Shown here: piece after piece, positions 15,563-25,192 of the stretch
How the letters are laid out: the number at the start of each line of letters is the position of its first letter
Numbering within the stretch: position 1 is the first letter of the stretch
Assembly (NCBI GenBank): GCA_964643965.1
Contig: CAZXVH010000004.1
Span: forward strand, 1-64,000
From: GCA-2746795 sp964643965
Lineage (GTDB): Bacteria > Chloroflexota > Anaerolineae > Promineifilales > Promineifilaceae
DNA length: 64,000 nt
Reading direction: 5' to 3'
Notes under the pieces: generated by a model
The model's input: the letters and a program-made list of their open reading frames with translations, nothing else
Database searches by the model: none
Told to the model about the DNA's origin: nothing
Translations under genes and position numbers: made by a program

Positions 15563-18022
15563 CTACTCAGATCGGCGAGAGTATGCTACAGCCAATCCAG
15601 TGATAACGGCCGTTGCCCCCACCAGCAGCGCCAGAACAGCCCAGGGAGAAGCGGAGCGGGGCGCGTCTGCTTCTGATGTTGCGGGCGTGGCGGAAGGCGT
15701 CAAAACGAGACTGGCTGTCGGTTGGGCAGTGGCGGCGGGCGGCGGCGGATTGAGAATGAGCAGGGGCAGGTCGTGGTCGGTGGCTTTGTAGGGCAGGCCG
15801 GCCGGGCTGGTATCCAGGCTGAGGCTGTCGGGGAAGTCGGCGTTGACGTGGAGAATGGTGACGGCAGCCACCTCGTTAACCAGGGCCGGCGTGATGAAGA
15901 CGCCGTCGATGAGTTGGGATGCGCCGCTGAAATTGTAGCTGTAACGCTCCGCCTCGGGAATTTGCAGCAGAGTATTGTGTAAACGGCCGTTTTCAGCCAA
16001 CAGCTTCAAGGGCGGCGACTCGGCATAATCGTTGAAGTCGCCCAGAACGATGAGGCGAGCCTGGGCGTCGCCTGCCAGTTGGGCATCGACCAGATCGGCG
16101 ATGTGGCGAGCTTGCGCCAAACGGCGGGACGCCGTTTCTACGTCGCCGCCCCGTTTCGATTTGAAATGGTTGACGTAAATGGTGAATTCAACGCCGTCAA
16201 TGAGCATCTGCGCTTGCAACGGCGGGCGGGAGAATAGGGGAGATTGGTTAGCGGGGCAAACGGCCGTTTCGTCTTGAATGCCGGTTTCAATAGTGGTGCA
16301 GCCCTGTTGCAAGCGGGCGGATTGCACTTCAACGCGCTGTGGATTGGAGAGTAGGGCCACGTCAATGCCGCGCACGTCGGCGCTTTCCAGGTGGGTGACG
16401 GTGTAACGGAAGCCGCACGGTTCTGCCAGCTCTACGGCCAGCGCCTCGAGCAGCGTTTGCTTTTCCACTTCCTGGACGCCTACCAGGGTGGGGCAGCCGA
16501 GCAGGTCGCTGAGGGCATAGGCCAGTTTGCGCTGGCGTTGGCTGATGTCGGCGGGGGCGGGTTTGGGTTCGGCCAGATCGCCGGTATCGTCCAGGGCGTC
16601 GAAGTAGTTTTCCATGTTCAGGGTGGCGATGGTGATCTGCGTGGGCTGGCTGGCAGGCAGGGTGGGCAGAGGAGGAAAGGGAACGGCCGTTACCTCCAAA
16701 GCGCTGTTGTCTTGCTGCACCAGCTTGAACTGGTCGAAGTGGTAGGTGAGGGGGCCGCGCAGTCCGGTCACAAAATCGCCCGTTTTCACCTGGGGAAAGC
16801 CATCGCAGGTGACATCGGTGTGGTTGAGGATGGGCAGGATTTCGCCGATGGGGTCAGTTTCCTGGTGGCGGATGAGGCGCTCTGGGCCATCGGGGGCGAC
16901 GACGGCAAAACCGCAAGCAACATGGGTGGGGCCGATGACGCGGGCTTCGGGCAGGGCGGTCAACATCCCTTCCAGCGCTTCAAAGGTGGCGGCGCTGTCG
17001 GCGGATGGCTCGAGGAGAATGGGGTCGGGCAGCGGTTGGGCGCTGGCTTCGACGGTGACTTCGAGGCCGTCTGTGTCGATTTCGGTGAGGCCGAAGAACT
17101 CGGTGACAAGCCCTTTGACGCGCACCTGATCACCGATGCTTAGAAACGGCCGTTGCCACCCCCAAAATACCGGTATGGCGTCAGAGGTGGCTGAATCGCC
17201 ATCTTCTTGTCCCGGCGCATCTTGCACGAAAAGGGTGTAGTAGATGTCGCCGGCCGTGTTCTGATCGGCCTGGAAGCCGGTGATGACGCCGCGAAATTCG
17301 ACGATTTGATTGACATAAGGCGAATAATCGCCGCTGCCCTGAATGTGGCCGATGGGCAGCAGCGGGTTGGTCTCGGCCGGATTGCGCGGAAGGGGGCAAT
17401 CGCCTTCCAGGGTGATTTGGCCGGGGGTGGGGAATTCGCGGGGCAGCCAGCCGGCGGCGCTATCGGTGTCGCAGTCGGCGGGCACACGCTCGATGCTTTG
17501 CCCGGGCAGGACGCCGTTGATGGCGGGGGTGAGGAACTGTTCGCTGTCGCCATAGTTGATAGCGTCGAAGGGGGCCAGTTTGTAGAGGAGCAGGACTTCG
17601 TCGCCGTCGTTGGCCAGGCCCACGTCGCCGCTGGCCCACAGCGGATAGCGACGCATATCGGGCACGGCCGGGTCGGTGTCTGTGATTTCGTAGTCGGGGT
17701 TGAAACCGAAGTTTTGGCGGAAGGAAACGGCCGTTTGCGCTACTACCACCACCTGCCCGGCCTCAATCCTGGCGTCTTTAGGAAAGCGCACCATGCCTTC
17801 ATGAGAGCCACTGCTTTGGGCGTCGCCCAGGCTGATGGCGGAGAGATCGATGGCGGCGCTGCCCACGTTGGCGATTTCGATCCATTCGTTGACCGCATCG
17901 TCGCCAGGTGTGTTATAGTAGACTTCGGTGATGAGCAGGGTTGGCGGAACGGCCGTTTGCGCCAACAGGGGAACTGGCCAAGCAGAGACAAACAAGCAAA
18001 TCATCAGCTTTATCATTTTCAT
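15563..18022 (-). CDS. Surface-anchored ExeM/NucH-like nuclease with lamin-tail domain
   Basis: An 819-residue exported protein. A signal peptide (residues 1-22, ending LLAQTA) is followed by a lamin-tail domain (LLITEVYYNTPGDDAVNEWIEI), then an OB-fold region like that of extracellular nucleases (YSPYVNQIVEFRGVITGF). Next is an endonuclease/exonuclease/phosphatase domain with TIATLNMENYF, VGVQEVE, NHFKSKRGG, VLGDFNDY and TDHDLP. A C-terminal hydrophobic helix (WAVLALLVGATAVITGLAVA) plus YSRRSE anchors it. It probably degrades extracellular DNA for phosphate or nutrients. The next gene begins within ten bases of its stop. Confidence 0.88.
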   Translation of the reverse strand: MKMIKLMICLFVSAWPVPLLAQTAVPPTLLITEVYYNTPGDDAVNEWIEIANVGSAAIDLSAISLGDAQSSGSHEGMVRFPKDARIEAGQVVVVAQTAVSFRQNFGFNPDYEITDTDPAVPDMRRYPLWASGDVGLANDGDEVLLLYKLAPFDAINYGDSEQFLTPAINGVLPGQSIERVPADCDTDSAAGWLPREFPTPGQITLEGDCPLPRNPAETNPLLPIGHIQGSGDYSPYVNQIVEFRGVITGFQADQNTAGDIYYTLFVQDAPGQEDGDSATSDAIPVFWGWQRPFLSIGDQVRVKGLVTEFFGLTEIDTDGLEVTVEASAQPLPDPILLEPSADSAATFEALEGMLTALPEARVIGPTHVACGFAVVAPDGPERLIRHQETDPIGEILPILNHTDVTCDGFPQVKTGDFVTGLRGPLTYHFDQFKLVQQDNSALEVTAVPFPPLPTLPASQPTQITIATLNMENYFDALDDTGDLAEPKPAPADISQRQRKLAYALSDLLGCPTLVGVQEVEKQTLLEALAVELAEPCGFRYTVTHLESADVRGIDVALLSNPQRVEVQSARLQQGCTTIETGIQDETAVCPANQSPLFSRPPLQAQMLIDGVEFTIYVNHFKSKRGGDVETASRRLAQARHIADLVDAQLAGDAQARLIVLGDFNDYAESPPLKLLAENGRLHNTLLQIPEAERYSYNFSGASQLIDGVFITPALVNEVAAVTILHVNADFPDSLSLDTSPAGLPYKATDHDLPLLILNPPPPAATAQPTASLVLTPSATPATSEADAPRSASPWAVLALLVGATAVITGLAVAYSRRSE

Positions 18023-18151
18023 AGTGCGACTCAGTTTTAAGATTTGTGTTAGCGTTAAAAAAAACGGGCAATCATCTTGTAGTGCGATTTTGTAAATCGT
18101 CCTATATCGTCATTATGAAACAAAAGATAGCGCTTTGGCAAGGAGGATTTT

Positions 18152-18433
18152 ATGGGTGAGATGACAAAACATTTCAGGTGGGGAAAGGTGACGGGTGAGC
18201 CGCAGGTGGTGGGAGAGCGAGTGATCCGGCTGCAAGCGCAGGCCGTGCTGCTCAACACCCCTTTTGGCGGCTTTGTTTGGAATCGACCAACGGCCGTTCT
18301 TGTGGAAAAAGAGGGCCAAGTGGATAAACTGCCCATTATAGACGCCACCTGTTATGCTTTAATCGGCCTGGGCGTCCTGGGCGTCATGGGCATGATTCTC
18401 CTGCGCTTGCTCACGGCCGCTCTAAAGCATTAA
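18152..18433 (+). CDS. Small protein with C-terminal membrane helix
   Basis: A 93-residue protein I do not recognise. Residues 1-60 are soluble with several predicted strands; residues 65-88 (YALIGLGVLGVMGMILLRLL) form one membrane helix, so it is tail-anchored. ATG 18152 follows AAGGAGGA with ideal spacing, which supports it being real. It is followed by a GerW-like gene, also ending in a membrane-like helix, so the two may act together. Function unknown. Confidence 0.65.
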   Translation: MGEMTKHFRWGKVTGEPQVVGERVIRLQAQAVLLNTPFGGFVWNRPTAVLVEKEGQVDKLPIIDATCYALIGLGVLGVMGMILLRLLTAALKH

Positions 18434-18444
18434 CAGGCGCCACC

Positions 18445-18498
18445 TGACTACAAGACTACCCGACTACAAGACTACTCGACTACAAGAGTATCAGACTA
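18445..18498 (-). repeat. Octamer array, CTACYCGA orientation
   Basis: Degenerate units GACTACAA, GACTACCC and GACTACTC. This is the reverse complement of TAGTCGRR, here between two + strand genes, so the stop-rich orientation faces the other way. Confidence 0.7.
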
Positions 18499-18514
18499 AA
18501 CAAGGAGTTGAAAC

Positions 18515-18943
18515 ATGAGCGTTGAATTTAATAAATTGATTTCAGAATCCTTTCCCAATCAGCGGGAAGCAAATGAGTTGATGGGCAAGCTGTTTGCAGC
18601 CGCCCAGCCAGACGCGATTTTTAGCCAGCCAGTGGTACAGGGTGAATACGCCATCATCACCGCTTCTGAAATGATTGGCGGCCTGGGTTATGGTTATGGC
18701 GGCGGCGGTGGGGTGGATAACTCAGAGGGTGTAGAAGAGAAATCGAGTGGCGGCAGCTATGGCAGCGGTGGTGGGGGTGGTGGCGGCGGTTCGATTATGG
18801 CGCGGCCGGTGGCGGTTATTTCGATTGGGCCAAAGGGGGTGCGGGTGGAGCCGATTATGGATCCGACGAAGATTGTCATTGCCTTTTTCACCACGATGGC
18901 GGCTGTTTTCATATCGCTGCGCCGGATACGGAAGATGAAGTAG
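18515..18943 (+). CDS. GerW/YtfJ-like protein
   Basis: A 142-residue protein resembling the GerW (YtfJ) family: an N-terminal helical part, a block GEYAIITASEMIGGLGYGYG, a long Gly-rich and Ser-rich stretch (around residues 65-95), and RPVAVISIGPKGVRVEPIMD. In Bacillus, YtfJ belongs to spores, but homologues are widespread in non-sporulating bacteria, so no sporulation is implied. A C-terminal hydrophobic segment (IVIAFFTTMAAVFISL) ends in a basic tail, which suggests membrane attachment. AAGGAG precedes ATG 18515, just after an octamer array. Confidence 0.75.
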   Translation: MSVEFNKLISESFPNQREANELMGKLFAAAQPDAIFSQPVVQGEYAIITASEMIGGLGYGYGGGGGVDNSEGVEEKSSGGSYGSGGGGGGGGSIMARPVAVISIGPKGVRVEPIMDPTKIVIAFFTTMAAVFISLRRIRKMK

Positions 18944-19162
18944 CGATTTAGTTTAGCGCCTGGATAATTACCCAAATCCATAGACCAATGACAGAAGCGG
19001 CCAATTCTGGCAGCCGGATGACAATGGCAAAAAGGGCGATGACAATGAAAATGATTGTCCTTGAGCAGGTAAATTTGTACTATAAAACGGCCGTTTTCAA
19101 GCACATGCCTGTCACACGGGTTGGAGTATAATCAGGGAAAGTTTAACTATTTTAGGAGTTAT

Positions 19163-19378
19163 ATGACGATGAACAAAGTTTTTAGCTTTATGGCTGGCGC
19201 ACTCTCAGGCGCCTTGGTAGGCAGTGTGGTGGTGGTTTTGTTTACGCCCGCCTCCGGGGCAGAGTTGAAGCAAGGCGTGATTGACCGCTGGAACTTAGCC
19301 CTGGAAGAAGCCCGCAATGCACGTGACGCCAAGCGCATCGAATTGGAAACCCATTACCGGGAGGCGTCCTCGGTTTAA
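19163..19378 (+). CDS. YtxH domain protein
   Basis: A 71-residue protein with the YtxH pattern: a short N-terminus, a glycine-rich membrane helix (FMAGALSGALVGSVVVVLF), TPASGAEL, then a charged helix (EEARNARDAKRIELETHY). YtxH proteins are small membrane-associated proteins linked with stress in several phyla; biochemical function is not settled. AGGAG lies 4-5 bases before ATG 19163; ATG 19169 is also possible. A TATAAT at 19127-19132 may be its promoter. Confidence 0.7.
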   Translation: MTMNKVFSFMAGALSGALVGSVVVVLFTPASGAELKQGVIDRWNLALEEARNARDAKRIELETHYREASSV

Positions 19379-19387
19379 GAATCTGGT

Positions 19388-19436
19388 GATCGGTAAACGG
19401 TGAACTGTCCACGGGCCACTGTTCACTGTTCACTAA
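19388..19436. repeat. Heptamer words GRACAGT / ACTGTYC
   Basis: Short degenerate run of CACTGTT and GAACTGT units between the YtxH gene and the convergent protease gene. Related arrays are at 25908, 27555, 49283, 57684 and 61106. Confidence 0.6.
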
Positions 19437-21546
19437 TTTTCAGCCAGTAATGGGCCGGGGCATCCACAAAGGGCGTCAGGGGGGTGATGGCCAGGACGCC
19501 GCCGCCTTTGCCGATTTCAGTCTGCCATTGGCCCTGGTTTAGCCCGTTGAGCAGTAACCGCGTCACCTGGGGAGTGGGGTTATCCGGTTCTATGAGTTGT
19601 ACCGCCCACTGTTGGGGAAGCTGCTGACCGATTTGTACAAAGCCCTGGGCATCCCAGGTGATGGGTTGGGGCTGGTCGCGGCCCTGACTGTCGGCGGCCG
19701 TGACGGTAACGTCGTCCAGGGCGAAGCCGCGGCCGGAGACGGCCGAATCGGTGAGGACATCGAAGCGCGCCAGCACGGGCTGGCCTACGTAAGCATTGAG
19801 CGAAATGGTTTCTTTGACCCAGCCGCCGCGATGATCTTGTTCAAATTCGGAACGGCCGTTATAAGCCGGTCCGTATTCCCCAGCAGAGAGATGGTCTGGC
19901 GTCAGCAGTGACCAGTTTTCGCCGCCATCTGTAGAAATGGAGAGATAGGCATAGTCATACTCTTCTTCCAGGTCATACCAGGCGGCGAAGTTGAGGGAGG
20001 CGCGTTCCTGGTTGGTGAGGTCGAAAACGGCCGTTAACCGGGCATTGGAATCATCCTGGGCTGGGGCATACCAGATTTGTTCGCCACTGCGAGGTTCGGC
20101 GTTCACCAACGGGGCCATTGTATCCCCGGCAAAGGTGATCGTCAGCGGGCCGCGCACATCTAAATCCACGTAATGTGTGCCAAACTGACCGAGGGTAAAG
20201 CTCTTTTCTTGCGGCAGCTGTTTGATGCGCCATTCAAAACGGGGCCGTCCTAAATCTAAATGTTCATAATAAAATTGAGAACCGGCGTTGACGTTATCCA
20301 GGAAATTGGCGGCCACAAAATCGGCGGTGAAATCGACCAGGCTGCGTTCCGGGGCATACCCTTGCAGCACCGCCGCCACCGACGCCAACCCGTTGGCCGG
20401 ATGACGCGCTAATTCCTGAACGGCCGTTTCTCCCAACTGCTCCCACACATACACCATATAGAGATATGCGGCGCTGTAATGGGCGTCCACCGCCTCAGAT
20501 TCATAATCCCAGGTATTGAGGCGGGTTTCAGGGCGACGGATGTAATCAACGGCCGTTGCTGTATCCAGCCCCACGTAAATCTCAGCCAACTGCGACAGCC
20601 CCTCATTGAGCCACGTCGCCTCATTGGGGTCCACATACCATTGAATGAGATGTTGTAACTCATGCACCAGGGTGCCAAAATATAAATCTTCGCCCAGTTC
20701 CAGATTGCCCATCACCAGATAAACCACTTCTTGCTGGTTAGAATCGGCATAGAGCGATTTCGGATATTCATCAATGCTGCTGAAATAACCTAACTCGCTG
20801 GCGTGGGTATTCCCGGCCAAATGCAAAACCGTGAAATGGGGATCATTGTCTACGCCGGGCTGCCATTCCTGGCCAAACAGATTGACCAGGCGCGGGTAAT
20901 ACTCCGTTTCCAGCCGGTTTGCCATCGCCTGCACCTCGCCCGGATCATAGTTCAGCCCGTTCTCCACCCAGAAATAAGCGTGTTCACTGATGCCCAGCAG
21001 CGTGGCCTTAATGAGGCCATCGTCGGTGATGAAGGTTTGGCTGTCTTTTAACTGGTAGGGGTCTGCGGTGATGGTGCGCTCTCCAAATTTGCTGGCGCTG
21101 AGGCGTTCGGCCGTTTCAAAATAATCATGGGCGGGATAATCCGTATTCAGCAGCAACTCTAAATCGGCGGCGGCGCGAGGGGCGACAGGGCGCTGGTCGA
21201 TGTCATCTGGAGGGAAGATGGGCAGGGGGAGTGGCGTAGGGGGCGGGCTGACGGTGGCGGGCAGGATAATGGCTGACTCACTGGTTGCCGCTGGCAGCGT
21301 GGGGTTGTCGAGAGGCAAGGTCGGTAATGGACTGGCTGAGGGCGGCAGCGGCGTGGCCTGGGCTACGAAGGCGGAGAAAGGGGTGGTGGTGGGTTGGTGG
21401 GCAAGCTCATCATAGCGATAAGCCAGGATAGCGCCGGTTAAACTCAAGCCGACCAAACAGATCAGGCAAAAGGCAATGAGCATGGCTCCGCTAAAAATAA
21501 GCCAGAGTTTACTGTTTGATTTCGGTGAAGGGGTTGGTTGTGTCAT
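19423..21546 (-). CDS. Membrane-anchored M6-like (immune inhibitor A-type) metalloprotease
   Basis: About 707 residues. The start ATG 21546 gives MTQPTPSPKSN followed by a membrane helix (LWLIFSGAMLIAFCLICLVG), then a Pro/Thr-rich linker and an extracellular part. The zinc site is HELQH (H295) followed by WLNEGLSQLAE, as in M6-like peptidases. C-terminal regions resemble jelly-roll domains (WYDLEEEYDYAYLSISTDGGENW, typical of immune inhibitor A). The longer frame begins with GTG at 21624 in a low-complexity region. The next upstream gene is a paralogue; both share the HELQHLIQW block. Likely digests extracellular protein. Confidence 0.82.
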   Translation of the reverse strand: MTQPTPSPKSNSKLWLIFSGAMLIAFCLICLVGLSLTGAILAYRYDELAHQPTTTPFSAFVAQATPLPPSASPLPTLPLDNPTLPAATSESAIILPATVSPPPTPLPLPIFPPDDIDQRPVAPRAAADLELLLNTDYPAHDYFETAERLSASKFGERTITADPYQLKDSQTFITDDGLIKATLLGISEHAYFWVENGLNYDPGEVQAMANRLETEYYPRLVNLFGQEWQPGVDNDPHFTVLHLAGNTHASELGYFSSIDEYPKSLYADSNQQEVVYLVMGNLELGEDLYFGTLVHELQHLIQWYVDPNEATWLNEGLSQLAEIYVGLDTATAVDYIRRPETRLNTWDYESEAVDAHYSAAYLYMVYVWEQLGETAVQELARHPANGLASVAAVLQGYAPERSLVDFTADFVAANFLDNVNAGSQFYYEHLDLGRPRFEWRIKQLPQEKSFTLGQFGTHYVDLDVRGPLTITFAGDTMAPLVNAEPRSGEQIWYAPAQDDSNARLTAVFDLTNQERASLNFAAWYDLEEEYDYAYLSISTDGGENWSLLTPDHLSAGEYGPAYNGRSEFEQDHRGGWVKETISLNAYVGQPVLARFDVLTDSAVSGRGFALDDVTVTAADSQGRDQPQPITWDAQGFVQIGQQLPQQWAVQLIEPDNPTPQVTRLLLNGLNQGQWQTEIGKGGGVLAITPLTPFVDAPAHYWLKISEQ

Positions 21547-21633
21547 GTTGATAATAATTAAAAAGATAGGGAGATTAGAAACGAGGGATTCCGCTAATCT
21601 CATTTCTAATTTCTTATAACGCACTTTGGCGAA

Positions 21634-23559
21634 TTACCGTCTGCTTGCCTCCGGTATGATGACAAACTCATACGGGGATTCGGCCCGGCTGACCGGGGTG
21701 TTGCCCGCTATGATAAGGATAGCTTCGTCGTAGTTCCTGTCCATAGGAAAGCGCCATTCTCCCCGGTTATTCTCATCTAAAGGTAAGCGTTCCACTTGTA
21801 CGCCGTCGGCGCCGATGAGAATGCGCTGCACGATGAAGGAAGCAGGCAAGGTATTGCTGGCGCGCACGATGCCGGCGCTGGCCCAGCCATTCTCTTGCTC
21901 GGCGTCATCCAGGAAGCCCAGTTCCGGGATGGCGATGTCATCAATGAGGAAGCCCGCTTCGGTTAAGGCGCCATCGGTGACGGAGAGGAAGCGCAGCAAA
22001 ATCGACCGCCCGGCGATGGGGGAGAGATCAACCGTCTCTTTTTGCCAGATGGGGTCAACGCCGCCGCCGCTTTTGCCGGTGAAGCCGGGACCGAGGCTGC
22101 TGCCCTGCGGATTGTCCAGGGTGGTGGAGGTGGCGGGCAGGATTTGCCAGGAACGGCCGTTATCCCCCGATCCCATCACATATGCATAATCCCAGCCTTC
22201 TTCAATGTCGTACCAGGTTTGGAAGGTTAAGGTGGCTTCCTCTAAACCGCTGAGATCAAACGGCCGTGTCAGGCTCAGGGCGGATTCATCGGCGGGCAGG
22301 CTGGCGTAGAAAAATTCGCCGCTGGGCGGGCGGGTGGGGAACAGCGGAATCTGCTGCGTACCGGTAAAAACGACGGTCACGGGATTGGTCGTGTGGAGGG
22401 TGAAATAGTCTGCGCCGTATTGATGGACGGTTTCAGCGGCGGCTCGGGGCGTGGATAGGTTGCCCAATTTGTATGGTTTGAATTTGGCTAATTCGATGCT
22501 TTGGTAAGCATATAGACCTTCGCCCCGGCCAAAGCTTTGCAGGATAGAAGCCACCAGCCAATCGGCAAATAGATCGTCAAAGGTGAGGCCGGTTCCGAGT
22601 TCTTGCAGAACGGCCGTTATGCCCTGAGGTCCACTGGCGCTGTGCTGCACTAAGGCGTGGGTCGCTTCTTCGCCAAAGCGGTCGAGCAAATAGGCCGTAA
22701 AGAAAAACGAATGGGCATAGTGCGCCGCTATCTCGTGGGGATCATGGCTGAGAGTGGTTAGCTGCGTATCGGTATGGGAGACGTAATCATCGACACGATT
22801 GATGGAAAAGCCGTTGACATGGGCGGCCAGTTCCGCCATGCCTTCGTTGAGCCAACCATCTTCGTTTTTATCGACGCGCCACTGGATGAGATGTTGTAGC
22901 TCGTGGGCGATGGCCTGAAAATAATTGTCGCTGCCCAGTTTGGCGTCTTTCAGGCTGACATAAAGCATTTCACGTTGGTTGGAAGTGGGGTTTATAGAAA
23001 CTGGCAGTTCATCACCCGACCAGAAGTAGGCCACCCCGATATGACCCAGTTCTTTGAGATGCAGGATGTTGACGCGGTTGTCGCCATCGACGCCTGGCTG
23101 CCATTCGGCGCCAAAAAAGGCGCGGTTGGTGGGTAAAATCGCGTCTTCAAGGCGGGCGGCTGCGTTAGCCACATCTTCCGGGCGCGGCTGCAAACCTTCT
23201 TCAAACCATAAGTTTAGCGCATCTGATTGGTAGCGCAGTTCGGCTTCAATCTGGATGTTTTTGCCGCTGCCGGTCTCTTTGTACCAGAAGTTGTCGCGGT
23301 CCCCGGGCTGGAAGTGGGTCAGGTCTGTTTGGGCATAGGGTGAGAGGTCGGCTCCTTGCAGCCCGCTGACCAGGGCGACCATATCTCTTTCGGGCAGGGT
23401 GGTGGTGGTAACGGCCGTTAACGTTTCATACGCGCTTTCCGCTGGCGGGGAAGTGACGGGGGCTGGTATTGGCGCTGGGTCGCAAGCGGTGAGGGCTGCG
23501 AAAAGAAAAAACAGAAAAAAACGGACAAAGAGGGGATGGAATAATGAAAGTTTTCTCAT
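21634..23559 (-). CDS. M6-like metalloprotease lipoprotein (paralogue)
   Basis: About 641 residues. Starting at ATG 23559 gives a signal peptide with lipobox LTAC (MRKLSLFHPLFVRFFLFFLF then AALTAC), so it is a lipoprotein. The catalytic site HELQH (H219) with WLNEGMAELAA, the helical region after it and the C-terminal YDIEEGWDYAYVMGSGDNG and FLIDDIAIPELG blocks match the neighbour, so the two genes arose by tandem duplication. A TTG-initiated frame to 23688 would hide the signal peptide. It is probably co-transcribed with the downstream copy (10-base gap to that copy's reading frame). Confidence 0.82.
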   Translation of the reverse strand: MRKLSLFHPLFVRFFLFFLFAALTACDPAPIPAPVTSPPAESAYETLTAVTTTTLPERDMVALVSGLQGADLSPYAQTDLTHFQPGDRDNFWYKETGSGKNIQIEAELRYQSDALNLWFEEGLQPRPEDVANAAARLEDAILPTNRAFFGAEWQPGVDGDNRVNILHLKELGHIGVAYFWSGDELPVSINPTSNQREMLYVSLKDAKLGSDNYFQAIAHELQHLIQWRVDKNEDGWLNEGMAELAAHVNGFSINRVDDYVSHTDTQLTTLSHDPHEIAAHYAHSFFFTAYLLDRFGEEATHALVQHSASGPQGITAVLQELGTGLTFDDLFADWLVASILQSFGRGEGLYAYQSIELAKFKPYKLGNLSTPRAAAETVHQYGADYFTLHTTNPVTVVFTGTQQIPLFPTRPPSGEFFYASLPADESALSLTRPFDLSGLEEATLTFQTWYDIEEGWDYAYVMGSGDNGRSWQILPATSTTLDNPQGSSLGPGFTGKSGGGVDPIWQKETVDLSPIAGRSILLRFLSVTDGALTEAGFLIDDIAIPELGFLDDAEQENGWASAGIVRASNTLPASFIVQRILIGADGVQVERLPLDENNRGEWRFPMDRNYDEAILIIAGNTPVSRAESPYEFVIIPEASRR

Positions 23560-23774
23560 AAGTTGATCGGTGTTGGTGGAAAACAGGCCGTCGTGTGGCA
23601 GCATGGTTAAGCTCGGGCAGCGAAAAATGAAAGAGATGAACGATTTTCTCCCACCCATATCCTGACTTTCCCCTGTTTTAATCGTCAAAAGGGATTATAC
23701 GGTTGCCAACATGACGCGCAACTGATTCCCTGCGCCTGGGTTTTTGCTCACTGATACGGAGCCTGAAGAGGTTA

Positions 23775-24998
23775 ATGCAAATGAGAGATACACACGCAGC
23801 TAATGGGCACAGACAATATGCCCATATCGTCGGTTGGGGTTGCTATTTGCCCGAACGCATTATGAGCAACGATGAGGTCGCTTTACTGGTAGATACCTCT
23901 GACGAGTGGATTTTTACGCGCACCGGCATCCGCCAGCGCCACATCGCTGGTGAAGATGAGACGACGGCCACGCTGGCTTTTGAGGCGGCCGCTCGCGCCC
24001 TCACCGTCGCCGATATACACCCCTCTCAAGTGGATTTGATTATTGTGGCCACTTCTACGCCGGAGCATATGTTCCCCTCTACTGCTTCTCGGGTGCAAGA
24101 TTACCTGGGGGCGACGCGGGCTGGCGCCTTTGATCTGAGCGCTGCCTGCTCGGGATTTGTTTATGCTTTGAGTATGGCGGCGCAATCTATCCAGACGGGG
24201 GCTATCAAAACGGCCGTTATCATTGGCGCAGAAACCATGTCACGGGTGTTGGATTGGAACGACCGTACTACCTGCATCTTGTTTGGCGATGGGGCAGGGG
24301 CGGTGGTATTGAAAGGCTCCAGTGTACCCGGCGGCATCCTGGCTTCCACCCTGCGCTCTGATGGTTCGGGCAGCGATTTGCTTACTTTGCCGGCCGTCTA
24401 CCACAATCCCGTGCCTATGCTGGGCGCAGATTATCTGCGTAACGGCCACAAACGCAATACCATCGATATGCGCGGCCGACAGGTGTTCCGGTTCGCTACC
24501 CAGGTGATCGCCTCTTCTGTGCAAGAGGTGGTGCAAAAAGCGGGCATGACGATGGCTGATGTGTCGCTGATCGTGCCTCATCAGGCCAATACCCGCATCA
24601 TCGAATCGGCGGCCAAACGGCTCAAAGTAGACCAGGACAAATTTTATGTCAATGTTTCTACCACTGGCAATACCTCAGCCGCTTCCATCCCGTTGGCGCT
24701 GTGTGAAGCCATTGAAGAGGGGAAATTGGGGCCGGATGACAACGTGGTATTTGTGGGTTTTGGCGGCGGCCTCACCTGGGCGGCGGTGGTCTTAAAATGG
24801 GATGTGACGCCGCCAGAAGTGCCCCGGTTGGATCGGGAGTGGAAGCGGGCGCGGTATATGTATGCCCGCAGCCGCTCTAAAGCGAGACGATGGCGGCGGC
24901 ATGTGGGCGCTTTGTTGGGCGGTTCGCCTACGCCAGACGCCCGGCTGAAACATGCGGCGCGTAAAGAGGCGGATAAAAAGGGGGAAGAGCCGACGTAG
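23775..24998 (+). CDS. fabH: 3-oxoacyl-ACP synthase III (FabH) with basic C-terminal tail
   Basis: Starts fatty-acid elongation by condensing acyl-CoA with malonyl-ACP. The catalytic triad is in LSAACSGF (C125), PHQAN and NTSAA; other family blocks are TSDEWIFTRTGIRQRH and FGDGAGAVVL. The core ends near residue 345 (GGGLTWAAVVLKW). A tail of about 60 residues, rich in Arg and Lys (RARYMYARSRSKARRW), follows, which ordinary FabH (about 320 residues) lacks. ATG 23781 is an alternative start with better spacing from GAAGAGG. No other fatty-acid genes are adjacent. Confidence 0.9.
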   Translation: MQMRDTHAANGHRQYAHIVGWGCYLPERIMSNDEVALLVDTSDEWIFTRTGIRQRHIAGEDETTATLAFEAAARALTVADIHPSQVDLIIVATSTPEHMFPSTASRVQDYLGATRAGAFDLSAACSGFVYALSMAAQSIQTGAIKTAVIIGAETMSRVLDWNDRTTCILFGDGAGAVVLKGSSVPGGILASTLRSDGSGSDLLTLPAVYHNPVPMLGADYLRNGHKRNTIDMRGRQVFRFATQVIASSVQEVVQKAGMTMADVSLIVPHQANTRIIESAAKRLKVDQDKFYVNVSTTGNTSAASIPLALCEAIEEGKLGPDDNVVFVGFGGGLTWAAVVLKWDVTPPEVPRLDREWKRARYMYARSRSKARRWRRHVGALLGGSPTPDARLKHAARKEADKKGEEPT

Positions 24999-25032
24999 CT
25001 GGGACATCTGGAACGGATTAACACTCCATTGG

Positions 25033-25132
25033 TAACGATACAGGTAGGTTCCCTGAGCCTGTCGAAGGGAACCGGGCTTCGACAACTGGTTCTTGAGCTT
25101 GCTGAAAGGCTCAGCCCTCGTCTGGCTGTATA
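25033..25132. repeat. MITE-like element, copy B
   Basis: Begins TAACGATACAGG and continues with CCCTGAGCCTGTCGAAGGGA, then CGGGCTTCGACAA, CTTGAGCTTGCTG and CTCGTCTGGCTGTAT. It aligns along its length with copy A (11788-11917), except that A holds extra tandem CCTGTCGAAGGGAG units. It lies upstream of the CcmC-like gene. Confidence 0.7.
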
Positions 25133-25192
25133 AGTGCATCTGTTCTACAAAAGCTGCTCGATTTACGGGGCCGGCCGTGTTAAGATTTGCCT

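Noticed and set aside
18973..19090. Minus-strand reading frame encoding a hydrophobic peptide (IIFIVIALFAIVIRLPELAA)
   Set aside because: It looks membrane-like, but a stop precedes it and there is no ATG, GTG or TTG in a useful place and no ribosome site. Perhaps a remnant; not enough to call a gene.
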